Shown here: positions 1-11,620 of the stretch, one piece after another
How the letters are laid out: every line of letters starts with the position of its first letter
Numbering within the stretch: the first letter of the stretch is position 1
From: Effrenium voratum
Taxonomy: Eukaryota; Sar; Dinophyceae; Suessiales; Symbiodiniaceae
Assembly: GCA_963377175.1 (NCBI GenBank)
Contig: CAUJNA010000535.1
Coordinates: forward strand, 302,501 to 366,500
Reading direction: 5' to 3'
DNA: 64,000 bases
Position numbers and translations under genes: made by a program
The notes under the pieces: model-generated
The model's database searches: none
Seen by the model: only the letters and a program-made list of their open reading frames with translations
What the model was told of the DNA's origin: nothing

Positions 1-330
1 CGTGTCTGATCATCATGTTGCCATCATGCATGCGCGCAGCCATTCGTACGCTTACGCGTGTGTTGTTATCAAGTCGAGTTGCCATCATGGACACACCAAG
101 CACGAATGCGCTGGAGCATGTGTTCTTGTCGCGTTGCCACGCAACAACTTTGAGTACCCGGGAACGTCTCTTTCCAAGTTGCCCTCATGCGCGCAACCAT
201 CATGAATGCACTGGAACATGCGTTCTTATCATGTTTCCATCACGCACGCCACAAATACAAGCGCACTGCGTGTGTTCCTATCAAGTTGCCATCATGCACG
301 CGTGTGTGCTCTTATCATGTTGTGGCTGAA
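1..330. repeat. Degenerate tandem repeat
   Basis: Seen in the sequence: phrases of the type GTGTTCTTATCA and GTTGCCATCATG, with CACGC or GCATGCG stretches, recur roughly every 70-100 bases with many substitutions. Several frames stay open across it only because the repeat lacks stops. I see no family signature in any translation and call it a decayed minisatellite that probably extends beyond the window start. Confidence 0.6.
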
Positions 331-1861
331 CACACTGAACATTGGTGTCCAGTTGCCTCCTCCTTCTGCACAAACACGCTTCAACCAAATCCTCAATTAC
401 CTCTCCTTCTAAGCTAGTGCACTTCACTTTGGCTGTTCCCAAATGCAGGCATTGCCACCTTTATTTCGTGACCATTGCAAATCCTCCGAACCACCTGCCG
501 CACTAGCAGGGCAGCACGCAACATTGTTTGTTTTGGTCAAATGATCCCTGTTTCAGATTGCCACAAATGGTCGTCGACGCCTGAAGAAGGAATCAGGACA
601 ATCAATTGGATTCCTTTTGAGTGAACCCACGACAATAGCCCACATAGAGGGTTTTGTCATACTTTGCTTCTTCGAACTACCTGTGAGAAGTTTGCCAAAA
701 AACACCAGTCTTTTAGTCCAAGTTTTGATGTATCCCTTAAAGGCATCCGCCTTTGCGACCAGAGGGCACTTGAAGGGACATCCATCGCCGCATTTTGCAT
801 CGCCAGGCACGCATTGCGCAAAAGGGAGGGCCTGTGTGCTTGCTGAGCCTGTGTCAGGGCTCCAGGAGCGGTTCGGTTCGTTTTTTTTGTTTTTTTTTCT
901 GGGGTGGTGGTGGTTGGTGGTGGTTGGTGGTGGTGGTGGTGGTGGTGGTGGTGGTGGTGGTGGTGGTGGTGGTGGTGGTGGTGGTGGTGGTGGTGGTGGC
1001 TGTGGTGCTGGAAATCAGATTATCCTTAGTTGGTGGGTTGGATTGGTGGGGATTTGAAGCCATGGTTCTTGCAGAGGGTAACGTGGGAAACCACCAAACC
1101 ACCAATCAAAGCCTCCAATTGGAGGGAAGCTGAGAAAGGCCGGGTTTTGGAAATCCCTTTTACAGTGCTATAGTAGTTCGGCCCGTTTTTTGTGATACTG
1201 TGGATGGACGGATGGTTTTACAGATGGTTGAAAGTCGATGGCGCAATTCCACCATTTTGGTTTAGTCATCTCATCCCCTTGCCCAGGAAAAAATGGCAAT
1301 GGTGTCGGCTACTTTCACCTTCTTGGCTATTGTAGGTCAGTTTTCTGTGATACCGTGGATAGTTATGCAATTCACATGCACTTCACGCAACCATCAAAAT
1401 GCATTTTCTCTATACATCTGTGTTTCAAAGCCTGTCTCCCATTGAGTGCATCATAACAGAACATTTGTCTATAATATGTTCATACCGGTAATAGACAGAT
1501 TAGTTCAAAATCAAACTTACTATCCGTTTATTGATCATCGATCTGTAATTTATAGGCAAGGCGCCAGTTGCGAGTAGTGATGTATCGGATAATGTATATA
1601 AGCCAGCCCAAAAAAAATGCCCCTCAGAAATGACGTGCCTCCCCAGAAATGGGGAGGGGGCGAGCATGCTCCCTGTCATGGAATCTGGGAACTCATTCGC
1701 CATTTGGTTACTTTCGGTGTGATGCCTCGGGATCAAGGATCAGCTACGTCACAGATGGGGGGGCCCCCCAACTGGATGTGATCCTTGGATTGCTTGTATT
1801 GCTGGTATTGTGTAGTTAGCGTTGGACGTTGGAAAGCTCCAAGCCATGAACCGGTGCCGCT
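331..1861. other. Host intergenic or intronic DNA, no gene recognised
   Basis: Nothing in either strand resembles a known protein. The stretch holds a T-rich tract at 879-900, a TGG microsatellite (listed separately), a loose inverted-repeat sequence at 1028-1110 that resembles 3340-3432, and G/C-tract pieces around 1640-1770. The open frames across the TGG run are repeat-encoded poly-Gly or poly-Val and are not genes. Confidence 0.6.
903..999. repeat. (TGG)n microsatellite
   Basis: Almost pure TGG triplets with a few TTGG interruptions at the left end. It is preceded by a run of T. The G-rich strand could form G-quadruplexes, although its two-G runs make that weaker than at 28,926-29,067. 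Confidence 0.95.
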
Positions 1862-1991
1862 TTGAACTCGGCCAGGGTGCTGCCGGCCCTGGCCACCTGC
1901 CGAGAGCTCGGCTGGTGCGAAGAATCCGCGCCGGTGGTGCTGAGCCTGGCATATCTCTCCCCGGACCTGGACAAGTGCACGGCCTTTGCGG
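1862..1991 (+). CDS. Possible PPR-like exon (partial gene)
   Basis: The plus-strand frame beginning TTG AAC TCG GCC reads as LNSARVLPALATCRELGWC and continues with VVLSLAYLSPDLDKC. This matches the helix-turn-helix style of dinoflagellate pentatricopeptide repeats (S/N-A-x-x-A-C-x-x-x-x-x-W, then a leucine-rich second helix), as in the clear PPR exons at 15-25 kb. Upstream is a gap-rich, G/C-tract-rich stretch and downstream the reading becomes low complexity. The likely right end is at GCGGCTCGC, where a GC-type donor would fit. No neighbouring exons of the same gene were found, so it is either an isolated piece of a gene that starts outside or a decayed PPR exon. Confidence 0.4.
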
Positions 1992-3186
1992 CTCGCCCCG
2001 CACACAGAATCCGAAATCCGACATCACACGCAGACAGCGACGAACGAGCGAAATCCCGACGTTTCCGCTGGGGAAATGGGGGGGAGGGGGGGAGGGGGGA
2101 AGGGAGGGGGGGGGGTGGCTAGCCGTTTTTTGGGAAAATGCAAAGGGAATCGGGTGTGTGACTCGTGGTGGAGGCTTCTTTCTTGGAGATGTCCTATTTA
2201 TGGTGAGTTATTGGAATTTGCCCAGGTGTTTTCCGAAAATTGATGACGTTGGGCAAACTCAATTCAGGTCCCTTAAGGTGTGATGTTCAGTGATGTAAGA
2301 AGCCCTCCGATCTGCTTTGTTTTGGAGTTGGCACCCAAATAGCTTGCTTTAAAAGGAGACCAATGGGAAAACTGTTAGCAAGTTTCATATCCAGTAGCCA
2401 GCCGCTTGGGGTTATGATGAATCTTGCTCCTTCCTGTTCAGAATGGAAGAGTCACAGGAGTCTCTCATGTTTGCATAGTTGATGGATCCCTTATGGAAAC
2501 CGTTCTAATTATTTTTCTTGTTGGCCATGTGTGCCATAGAGGAAACTCTTACCTACACCTTTGAGCGTACTTTCCGGCACATGCGACAAGTGCCCATCTC
2601 CGAACGAGCCAATACCAACACTTCAACATTTGATTGAGGATTGGGAATGCTCTGAACCAGACGCAGAAGCGCTTGCCTTTGAATTCTGTATCGACGCATT
2701 ATCTGAGTTCCCCTGATCCTGCTGGCTGGTTAGGCATGTTCTGGGGGTTTCTCCAGATAGTGCCCCCCGAAGATGGTTCGTTTCCGTTGGTTTCCCTTTA
2801 ATTGCCAACCAACAAGGGGTCCCAAAACCATTCAGAGAAGAACTATGGTTTGGGGAACCTTGCTTTTGTACCCGCTTTAGGATAACGACGGCAGGTGACA
2901 GGGAAGGGTCATGGGAGCACCGCGCGAGGTTGAGGGAGGCGATGTGAACCCTGAGGAGCTGGAGATTCTCGGCACTGTTTTGTTTAGTGAGGCTCGGTAT
3001 GCGTTTGGATTTGGTGCATCACCAATGGTGAAAAAATGAGAACCACCAGAAGATCCCGTTTTGGAGGCTCGCTCTGAGACACCCCCCCAATTTGTTGTTT
3101 GCTATCCTTGTCATTTTCGGTTTGTTAGTTTTTGAGGGAACTGTAAAGGGACACCAGGACAAGACGAAATCCATTCGGGCTCCAAA
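1992..3186. other. Host non-coding DNA
   Basis: Contains a G-rich purine run at about 2079-2116 (long G tracts broken by single A) and otherwise unremarkable mixed sequence. A short frame at about 2908-2990 (reads GDVNPEELEILGTVLF) lies just before the phosphatase exon and could be an N-terminal exon of that gene, but it does not resemble the PP1 N-terminus and I cannot support it. Confidence 0.4.
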
Positions 3187-6100
3187 TCTCGAGTTTGACA
3201 CATTGAGGAAGCTGTGCGCAAGCTGTCGGGCTATCTTTCAGCGTGAGCCGATGCTACTGGAGCTGGAAGGGCCGCTGACGGTGGTGGGGAATATTCATGG
3301 GAGCCTTGGACTAGACAAGGTCATCATGCCACCCCCAGTTGGTTTTTGGATTGGTGGTGGGATTTGAGCCCTTGGCTATTGTAGAGGGAAACCACGGGGC
3401 TCACAACCAAGCCACCAAATCCAACCACCAACCAGAGGCAAGCTGAAGTCAGAAACCGGGGTCAAGGTGGTCAAGTAATGGCGCCAGTTGGATGAAGTCC
3501 TGCTGCCAGAGCCATCTCTAGCGCCGATCCGAGGGAATTAACGAGGTTTCTATAATTTTGGGTGCCTGCGAGCACCGATCCGAGTGAATTAACGAGGTTC
3601 CCATAAATTTTGGGGTGGTGGTTGGCAGTCTGGTTTTTGCGTACTACTTTCTTCCAGTGGGAAGGGGGTGTCCGCTTCGAAGCGCTCAAGTCCTGAAGGT
3701 GGAAGCAGCCACTTAGGATGTGATTGTGACTTGTTTGCTGTGGGCATCAAAACAAGCAGATCTTGCTTGCGGTGCCTGCCTGAACGATTCTGGCAAATCC
3801 ACAGTTGCCTGGTTGGAGTGGTGATGAATCTCCACTTTCTATAGCCCCTGCCTGATATGTCCTGTGCCAGGCCACGGAACCAAGCCCAGCTCGTGAATTC
3901 CCCGGAAAAACCGGCAAACCCTTGGGCCATAGCCGCGAGTTCGATGTGGGATAGAAGGGTACTCCGAAGAGTCATCGAAGAGAGTCATGACCGTGAAGAA
4001 ATCCTGCTTCGGTTGGGTTGCGACGCGACATCAATATTCCAGGGACCAACAAAGACATAAGACAATTGAGCCTAAGTCTGGTCAACATGAAGCCCAGCCA
4101 GATCTCCAAACAACAGTATCGTCCTTCAAATCTCCACTTAACATGGAGCCCAAAAATCCCTCCTCAAAAGATCAGTCTACCGCTGGTTGAGGTTCCACGT
4201 TCACGGGTCAAGAGCAAAAGCACCTGAGGCACCTGGGTTCCACGTTCTTCTGGCCTCAAGAGCCAACTGAGGCACCTGGAGCAGCTCCAAGGCGTCTTCG
4301 GGTCCTGCGGCTCTCCGGATGCGGAGAACGCCCCGTACCTCTTCTTGGGGGCCTACGTGGACAAAGGCACCCACAGCCTGGAGGCTCAAAACCCAAATCG
4401 GTTAGCCCCCGGTGAACATCCGATGCAATCCCCACTAAAGTAGGTTCTAAAGTGGGTGGCGCACCGAAAACCCCAAAATGGTACCATTGGTTTTGTACCA
4501 TGGCCAAATATATTCGCGCTTTTGCGCTTCAACATCACCCCTTGGCCATTTTGAGTGAGTCTCTTTTTGAAAGGGGGGTTTTTTAGCCGTTGAGGTGACT
4601 TCAAAGGGATTGCCATGTGTGAAGAGGTGCGTTTTCCCTCAGTTTTCTCAGTGGCTTAGGTTTCGGTTTGACTGAGCTTGGTGCTGAGATCTTGGTCTTT
4701 TACAGCACTTTCACACCTGGGCCCTGGTGTGTTTGTTTTGTTGCCTTTTGGACAAGTAAGCCACGCAAACATGATGTTTGCGACTTTGCAACTCCGCCCA
4801 GGTCGGTATCCAGTCTTGACGTATTAGATTTGTTCACTCATGGCCTTCCGCTCAGGAATAGAATCTTAAGGTTTTGTGGCCAGCACCGAAACGGGAACCT
4901 GCAAGGTGGTCGAGGTGTTTCTGTGGTTTTGTACGGATGGTTTGCACGCGATCCATAGATGGTCAGGCCCAGCAGATTGCTCGCGTCTGGGAGGTTTTCG
5001 TTGGCACCTGTCAGCGTCAGCCCAACCAAAGCGACTGCGGCAATCGAGCGGAAGATCAGCACTGCCCATACAGGATTTGTTGTGTTGTTCTTGCGCAGGT
5101 GGTGTCGCTGCTGTTTGTCCACAAGGCGCAGTAGATCTCGAAAGACCCTTGAGACGTTTTCGCTGTAAGGGTGCGCGGATCCAGGTGATCGGATGCACCT
5201 CAGAGTGCAAATTGACAGAGTGGCATTCAAATTCAGGAGTCGAGGGAATCCACAGAGGCATCCACTGTGTTTCTAGAAGCAGGATGCCAAACGCTTGTCA
5301 GTTCAAAGATAGGTGCCATTGTGTGAGCTCTATGAGTACTTGGCGAAGGGGTCCCCAAGAATATGCTGTCCGCAGCCTGGCACGTGAGGTGCCTTTTTGT
5401 CAGCCAGTCACAGTGCCAGGACAGCTTACGTAGACCTGCCATTCAGCCAGCACGTGCTCCTTTTTCATCCGCACCACATTTGTCAACTCAGATGAGCGGG
5501 AAGGCCTTTCCTTCTGGAGAATGATGTCATCACTGATTGAGAGACATATCAGATAATTTGTGATCTGAATGTATCTCAGAACCTGGGTGATAAATAGAAG
5601 CCTTTCAGCCATGTCCCGTCTTAGATCTTGATTTTGTCGGGATTTGTCGTTGGCTTCGACTCGTTCAAGTCATCACTGGGCCTGGCAAGTACCTTGCTTG
5701 ATAGTGTCCGATACCATCGGGCGGTGAACCAACACAAATGAATCAGCACGGATCTGGCCTCGCTTGCGACACGAAACGGATCCGACTTGCGGCACGTTCC
5801 TTAAGCTATCAGACTTTAGGAGTAATGTGGACACAGATCCCGACTGTCAATATGCCTAGGTCTCTTGGGGATCCATGAGTTCAGATGTTGGAATTTCGCC
5901 TTTGCAGCTGCATCGAAGATTGGTAGCGTCCCGAGCACCGCTACCAAAACACTCGGCTCGATTTCTGGAATGGGGGCGGTTGGGCAACATGGATTCCTTT
6001 CGGTTTCATAGCGGTTTGGCGCGCTGATTGCCAGGTGCGGCACCCCGAAAGCGTCTTCTTGCTCAGGAGCAACCATGAGAGCCTCAGCACCAAAGACAGG

Positions 6101-9100
6101 GTGCTTGGAAGGGTCGCTGCCCGGTTCGGACGCCTTTTTAGTGAACCTTCCATGTGTGTAGGTCCCATGAACTTTGGGGTCCTTTACAAGCAGGCGCAGG
6201 GGTTGCCTTTTTTTTGTGGGCTCTTTTGGATCTTTGTACTAGACAAGGCACAAGGACCCCTCTTGCATGCCGGATCCACTTGTATGGCTTGCCATCCCAG
6301 CCCTTTTCATGTTTTAACGGTCGAATCAATTGCAATTAGCAGTTGTTGATTACGGAACCTGGATGATAGAGTCGCTGTACCTTCTTTAAGTTGGTCCCTA
6401 ATCAACAGCCAGGCCTGTTGAATCCCTGCACAGTACAATTTAGCCTCCCCCCCCCCCCCTTCTCCGACGGTTTCCTTCAGCTCTTGTCTCATTGCCTCTG
6501 CTCGTCGTTGAGGGATGCTCAGATGAGCCGCATCTATGGCTTCTACGACCAGTGCAAGAAGAAGGCACACATCAAGGTCTGGAAGGTCTACATTGAGGCA
6601 GAGCCAACCGGCCGTTCTGTGAGGGTTGGTAGGGCCTCTCCCAGAAACAGTTGCGCTATGGCCATAAAGTTTTGACCTTTGCCTCCATTTTGGGGCGGAT
6701 GAGCACCCATGTGCCACCGGGGGTACAGAGTTTTTACCCACAGCCATATCCTTGTTCTTCTGTACGCATTGGTTTGGCAAGACGACTTCAACATGAGATT
6801 CTGACCCGCCTGCTATCCGTGTTTCACCCTTCCAGGCCGATGTGTTTGTTCTTTTTGAGTTTCTTTAGGCAAAAGCTCTTTTGGGTGTTCACCCTACTTT
6901 TGGTGTCTAGACCCGCCTTGAACAAAAAAGCAAAAGCGACCAGAGACTGACCAGTGGGTGCCCGGTGGATTTCAGGTGTTCAACCACATGCCGGTCTGCG
7001 CATTGATCAACCAGAAGATCCTTTGCGTGCGCCTTGGTGGTTCCCCAACGTGTAGACGTTGGCATTCCGAGGGATTGATAACACATCCCGCTAAATGTGC
7101 AACCTTTAGCGTCTTTGCTTGCATGTTGTTTTGCAGAAAAAGCATACGGTTCGGAGTCCTCGTCTTCGTTCTCAGAAGCTTAACTTTTAGCAGGGACCAA
7201 CTCAGCGCACCACAGGCTTCATTTATGGCAAAGGGATCTGAATGGCATAAGGGATATGTGACAGCCCCTCCAAACCACTGGTTTGTCCGTGTCCAAAAAC
7301 CAGCTCGTCGGGGTCGATCCGCGCGAGGCACGGGGGCATCTCCCCCCACCTGCGAAGCTTGGACCTGATCCGTGCGCTTCCGAAGCCGAGTGCGATCCCA
7401 GAGGAGGGCCTGCTCTGTGACTTGGCGCCTCGGTGGCGTCTGAGAGTCTGCAGGCCCACACCTTTCTTTTGTTCCCCCGCCCCCCCTCCCCTTCGGGGGG
7501 GGGGGTTTGCGGGGGGTTGCGGGGGGGGTTCAAGGTTTGGAAGTCCCCTGATTCAATCCTCATGTAGAGGGGAGTTTTGCCAATGTCACTTCAATGAACC
7601 CAGAAGTGGTTTTGGTTTTCCTGAAGCCTGCTGTTTGACTTGCCGAATGGGGATCGGCGCGGCGTTTTGGCGGGATTTTGACTTCTTGGTAGCATATCCC
7701 GTTGAAACCAGCTGAGGGTCAGACTGCAAGCGCATCCAGGGTGTTTCTCAAGAAAGGATTTGGTCCCAGAACATGCCAAGGGTTTCCTTTAGGCCTTCAG
7801 GGTTCCTTTGGTTTACGACCAATGTGTTTCAAAGTTGGGTCCTTTCCCTTGAAGGTTTTGGCTCCGGTTTTTTGATGACCTTGGGGCTGCGGCTTCGTGA
7901 AGGCGCCATGATAACTTGCACCTTTCTTTTGTTCGCGAGGCATCAAGCGGTTCACCTTTGGTACAGCATCTTCTGGTCTTTTGCGCCAGCAACCGCTGCT
8001 TGCGGTGTTCAGATTGCCACACAGCGCCATCCGCAACCACCTGTGATGCTGGCCCAACTGTATCGGCCCGTGGTGAATGCCGGCTGATTCTGAGACCACC
8101 TTAACCTGGAGTGACCACCTGTTTGTTGCGCCTGCTGCCTGCTGGTAGCGCTGTCTGCTTTTCCAAAATCCCTGCGACACCCTTTCGTCAAGGCCCGCAG
8201 GGTTTCTTTCATGGGAGCCTGTCGTGTGCGGGCTTGTCTTAGCCGTTCCTCGACAGCATCTGCTTACCCGTGGCGCGGGCCATCAGCACGACGTGTCGCT
8301 GGTCCTTCACCTTGGGATTCCTTAATTTTCCGGTTGGAATTACCGGCTGCAGATGAATGTCTTTTTCGGTCAACGTGAACCTTATCATTTGTGCAACACG
8401 CACTCAGCCTCAGAGGCTGCTCCGCGCAGAAGTAGTTGATGCAAAAGGCAACTCTATTTTCTAACAACTTTGCGCCGAGACCCCAAAAAAACAGTGTCAC
8501 GTCAGGCTTCCCATTTGCGCAGTTGTCAGGAACAAGGGTGTTTTGCCCCCCATCTTCCAACTACAGCCAGGTGTGGTCGGATCCCGCTGAGGGCAGCGGG
8601 TGGATGGAGAATGACCGTGGGATTTCCTGCACCTTTGGGGCGGATGTGATGAAGCAGTGTATGGAAGACTTGGGCGTTGAGTTCATTTGCAGGACCAGGT
8701 TTGGTCAAGTGCGCTGAAGGCTCCTATTTCCCATTTCGTATCGATGGTTAGCGCTGGTTCGATTGGAATTGCAGTGAAACCTACATTGTCATGTGCAACC
8801 ATTCTGTTAGAACCGAAAGTCACTGGGTTCTCGCTGCCGCTTGTTTGTATCGTGTAGGGATCCCTTACTTCAGCCCTTTATTCTAGGGCTTCGCCCAATA
8901 GCTGCTTTGCTCGGGGCCCCGATCGGGGCCCGACGGTGCAATCGCCATGGCTCATCGCTGAGTTACGTTGCGTTTTGCACTACCTGCTGCTGAGTAAGCA
9001 GCGCCAAAGGCTGAAGAAGCCACTGCGAAACATGCGGGGAGTCATGTCTGACTACATATATAGTGTTTCCGGCTTCACCAGCACAGAGCAAGACAGCTTT

Positions 9101-11620
9101 GGCAACACTTGTCAATCTTGGATTTGTTAAAAGCGCAGCGCGTGAGTGGAGTGGAGTGGAGTGGAGTGGAGCTGGAGCGGGAGCGGGAGGGAGTGGGAGT
9201 GGGAGGGGGAGTGGGAGTGGGAGTGGGAGTGGGAGTGGAGCAGAGCGGAGCGGAGCGGAGTGGGGTGCGAAGCGCAGGAGGTGGGGTGGGGTGGAGTGAC
9301 GCTGTGTGATGTGGAGTTGAGAGTGACGCGAAGTGAAGTGAAGTGATGTGGAGTGAAGTGATGTTTGAAAGGAATTGAAAAAAAAAGCTCGGCTAATTGG
9401 ATGCTAGTACTGTGCGGGTGGGGCATTCTGCTGAGAGGGTGACCCAATGGCACCGGCGATTTTGAACTTGTTGGTTTTAAAGGGAGGGAGACCCCTTGTG
9501 TGGCTTGCAGAGGCGCTTTTTCAGCGCTCAAAGGCACTTGTTCAGTGCTTTCCCGTGCGTTCACTTGTCATTGTGCATTTTTTCATGTGCGCTTGTTCAG
9601 CGCGCGCTTTTTCAGCGCCGCGCACTTGCTCAGCGCGCTTTTGTTCAGCGCCTTCGCACTAGCGCTTGTTAAGCGCGCGTTTGTTCAGCGCCTTCACGCC
9701 AGCACTTGTTCAGAGCGCGCTTGTTCAGCGCTTTCACACCAGCGCTTGTTCAGCGCGCACTTGTTCAGCGCCTTCGCACTAGCGCTTGTTCAGCGCGCGT
9801 TTGTTTAGCGCCTTCACGCCAGCACTTGTTCAGAGCGCGCTTGTTCAGTGCTTTCACACCAGCGCTTGTTCAGCGTGCACTTACTCAGCAATAGTAGGCC
9901 TTGCTTTTTCAACAAACCCACTGCTATCCCCCGTTGCTTATTCAGCAAGGAGGTATTAAATTAGGCATTGCTATTTCAGCAATGGTAGGCCTTGCTTTTT
10001 CAGCAAGTCCAATGCCAAAAAGAAAAGACATGGTTTGGGCTTCGCTTGTGAATCTTTTGCGCATGTTCTTTTGCGTGTATGTGTGGATTGTAGGCTTTTC
10101 AAAATAAAGTCCTGCAGCGTCAAGCGGTCACTTATTTTTGTTCAATTGGGACATCGACTACTTTTTCTGGAAGTGGCCTTCAAAACTGGTCGTTGTCACA
10201 ATCGAGCAGTTTTCTGAGAAACGAACACTTTTTTTTGTAAAAACCGTGCGTTTCCTACCTGTGAAGCATTTTCGGGGCAGCTGAGCCTGCGTCTCTAGGC
10301 ACCGCCTAGCTTTGTTGCAAATCCTGAATTTCGTGTCGTTAAGAAGTGGAGCCAGCACAGCGACAGGAATTGGAAGCAAGAATTGACAATTTGCCGTTTT
10401 TTTGCGGAGAATTGCGCCCCAAGAATGCCGCAAATCGGGCGCAAACACCCGCAAACGGACGCAAATCTCAAAAAGTGGTCAAATCTAGAATTGCAGGATC
10501 ACACAAAACCAGCTCTGTTGCCTCGTCAGCTGGCGAACCCCAGGGTTTCAATCCAGAATTATTGTCCAGGTAGGGCAAACAGATCATCACCCGCATGGCA
10601 GGCCAGTTGCGGGCCATCGCCTGCAAGGATAGCCACGACCCTTTTCCATAGAATCGGTCATTTTCTTTCCAACTCGGCCCAACCGGCCCATATTTGATCA
10701 GTCGGCCAGAAAAAGTGTGACAAACCACATCGAGCAAAAATAAGTGTTCAAATGAAGGTGCAGGGTTGTTTTAACCTCCACATGCCTAACCCAAAATATC
10801 GCTAGCTCAAAAATGCTAACCCCAAGCAAGTCGTGGAACCCTCGTAGAACCACCCGCAGCCCTCGCAGAACCTTGTGCAATTGTTGTGAAACCTTAATTA
10901 CCTGGTGGAACCTTACCTTGTGAAACCCTCGTGGAACCTTACCTCAGGGGGGAGATACCCCAAAACTGTCAGCTGTTTGGGGGAAAAAACTGAGGACCTT
11001 TGACCAGTTGACTTTGGGTCCAGCTTGCGAACCATAGCTTTCATGGGTACCTTGAGCACATGATAGGGGCCTGAGTTTGTTGGAGTCGGAACCCTTCATG
11101 GGATTGCTCTGAATGACTTGATTCCAGCAGCCTTTTTTTAGCATTGAATGTTGGCTTCGGGCCACCCACCAATGCAACTGGAATCAGGTCAGTCATTGAC
11201 TCAGGCGGAACAGTTCTTGGTAGATTCGCCAGATCTAGGACAAAGTGAAACTGCCAGGACGTCGACTAAATGATGTAAGGGCTCGCGAGGGGTTGCCCAC
11301 CAGCAATATTGAAAAATATCGGGGTTGGCTCAGTACAAGTTCGGTGACGAAGAAATCCAAAGCGCGGGTTGGCATTTCTGACGGGAGCTCTGCTGTTGTT
11401 TGCTGACGTGAGAGAACTCCAATTTCGTTCAACTCGCAAATCTCTAGTTTGTTTTTTTTTCAGGAGCCATCAAGTGGTGGAGGGCGTGGAGTTCTTTGGG
11501 GATGGCAAGCTGGCAACTCTGTGGAGTGTGAAGCAGTTCAAAGGTATGGACACCCCAGGGGTTGGCATGGTGATGATCGTCTCCGAGACTGGGGAGAGAC
11601 GCTTCGAACCCGTTCGCTAG
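3187..11620 (+). CDS. PP1-like Ser/Thr phosphatase, probable pseudophosphatase, nine exons
   Basis: Exons inferred by alignment in my head to the PPP family: ~3187-3300, 4263-4383, 5099-5125, 6035-6080, 6513-6597, 6976-7028, 7328-7424, 8571-8692, 11464-11620 (TAG). Landmarks in order: [28 protein letters not shown], a 27-nt exon [32 protein letters not shown], a V-HGG joined across an intron, [13 protein letters not shown]...[24 protein letters not shown]. These follow PP1 residue for residue, with almost no length change. Family knowledge: GDxHG, GDxxDRG, GNHE, HGG and AHQ bind the metals and phosphate. Here GDIHG is GNIHG and GDYVDRG is GAYVDKG, so two metal-ligand aspartates are lost, which predicts little or no catalysis; NHE, HGG and HQ are kept. 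Inferred donors are GA or GC at every intron. The extreme N-terminus was not found. Expression and exact splice sites are inference. Confidence 0.75.
3340..3432. repeat. Dispersed inverted repeat, family 2
   Basis: A left arm around GTTGGTTTTTGGATTGGTGG pairs imperfectly with a right arm around CCACCAAATCCAACCACCAA, enclosing TAGAGGGAAACCACGG. A diverged copy lies at 1028-1110 (with GAGGGTAACGTGGGAAACCACC) and a shorter hairpin with the same arms at 27,818-27,880. A short non-autonomous hairpin element is a reasonable reading. It sits inside the first phosphatase intron. Confidence 0.5.
4408..4515 (+). repeat. Dispersed repeat, family 1, copy A
   Basis: Shares GGTGAACATCC, AATCCCCACTAAA, TAGGTTCTAAA, GTGGGTGG and CCCCAAAATGG, in the same order, with the copies at 15,058-15,185 (plus) and 23,915-24,020 (minus). 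Three copies in introns of two different genes and in two orientations indicate a mobile or formerly mobile short element. No coding capacity. Confidence 0.65.
9140..9362. repeat. GAGTG/GGGAGTG minisatellite
   Basis: Short units GAGTG, GGGAGTG and GAGCG repeat imperfectly over about 220 bases, giving a strongly G-rich plus strand. The translations (Ser-His or Trp-Glu runs) are repeat artefacts. It lies inside the long last intron of the phosphatase gene. Confidence 0.85.
9530..9892. repeat. TTGTTCAGCGC minisatellite with 120-bp higher-order unit
   Basis: A monomer of about 40 bases, of the type CTTGTTCAGCGCCTTCACGC, repeats with three variants in fixed order. The 120-base block at about 9651-9770 is followed by a near-identical block at 9771-9890, so a trimeric higher-order repeat has itself been duplicated. 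Further right, at 9890-10,010, a related TTCAGCAA motif continues more loosely. Confidence 0.8.
10835..10948. repeat. GTGGAACCCTCGTAGAACC minisatellite
   Basis: The phrase GTGGAACCTTACC or CGCAGAACCTTG recurs about six times at 15-25 base spacing. It is intronic with respect to the phosphatase gene. Confidence 0.6.

Noticed and set aside
617..1057. 146-codon frame with poly-Gly
   Set aside because: The length comes from the TGG microsatellite, which is open in all frames; no family signature.
9063..9564. Ser-His-rich 145-codon minus frame
   Set aside because: Encoded by the GAGTG minisatellite.
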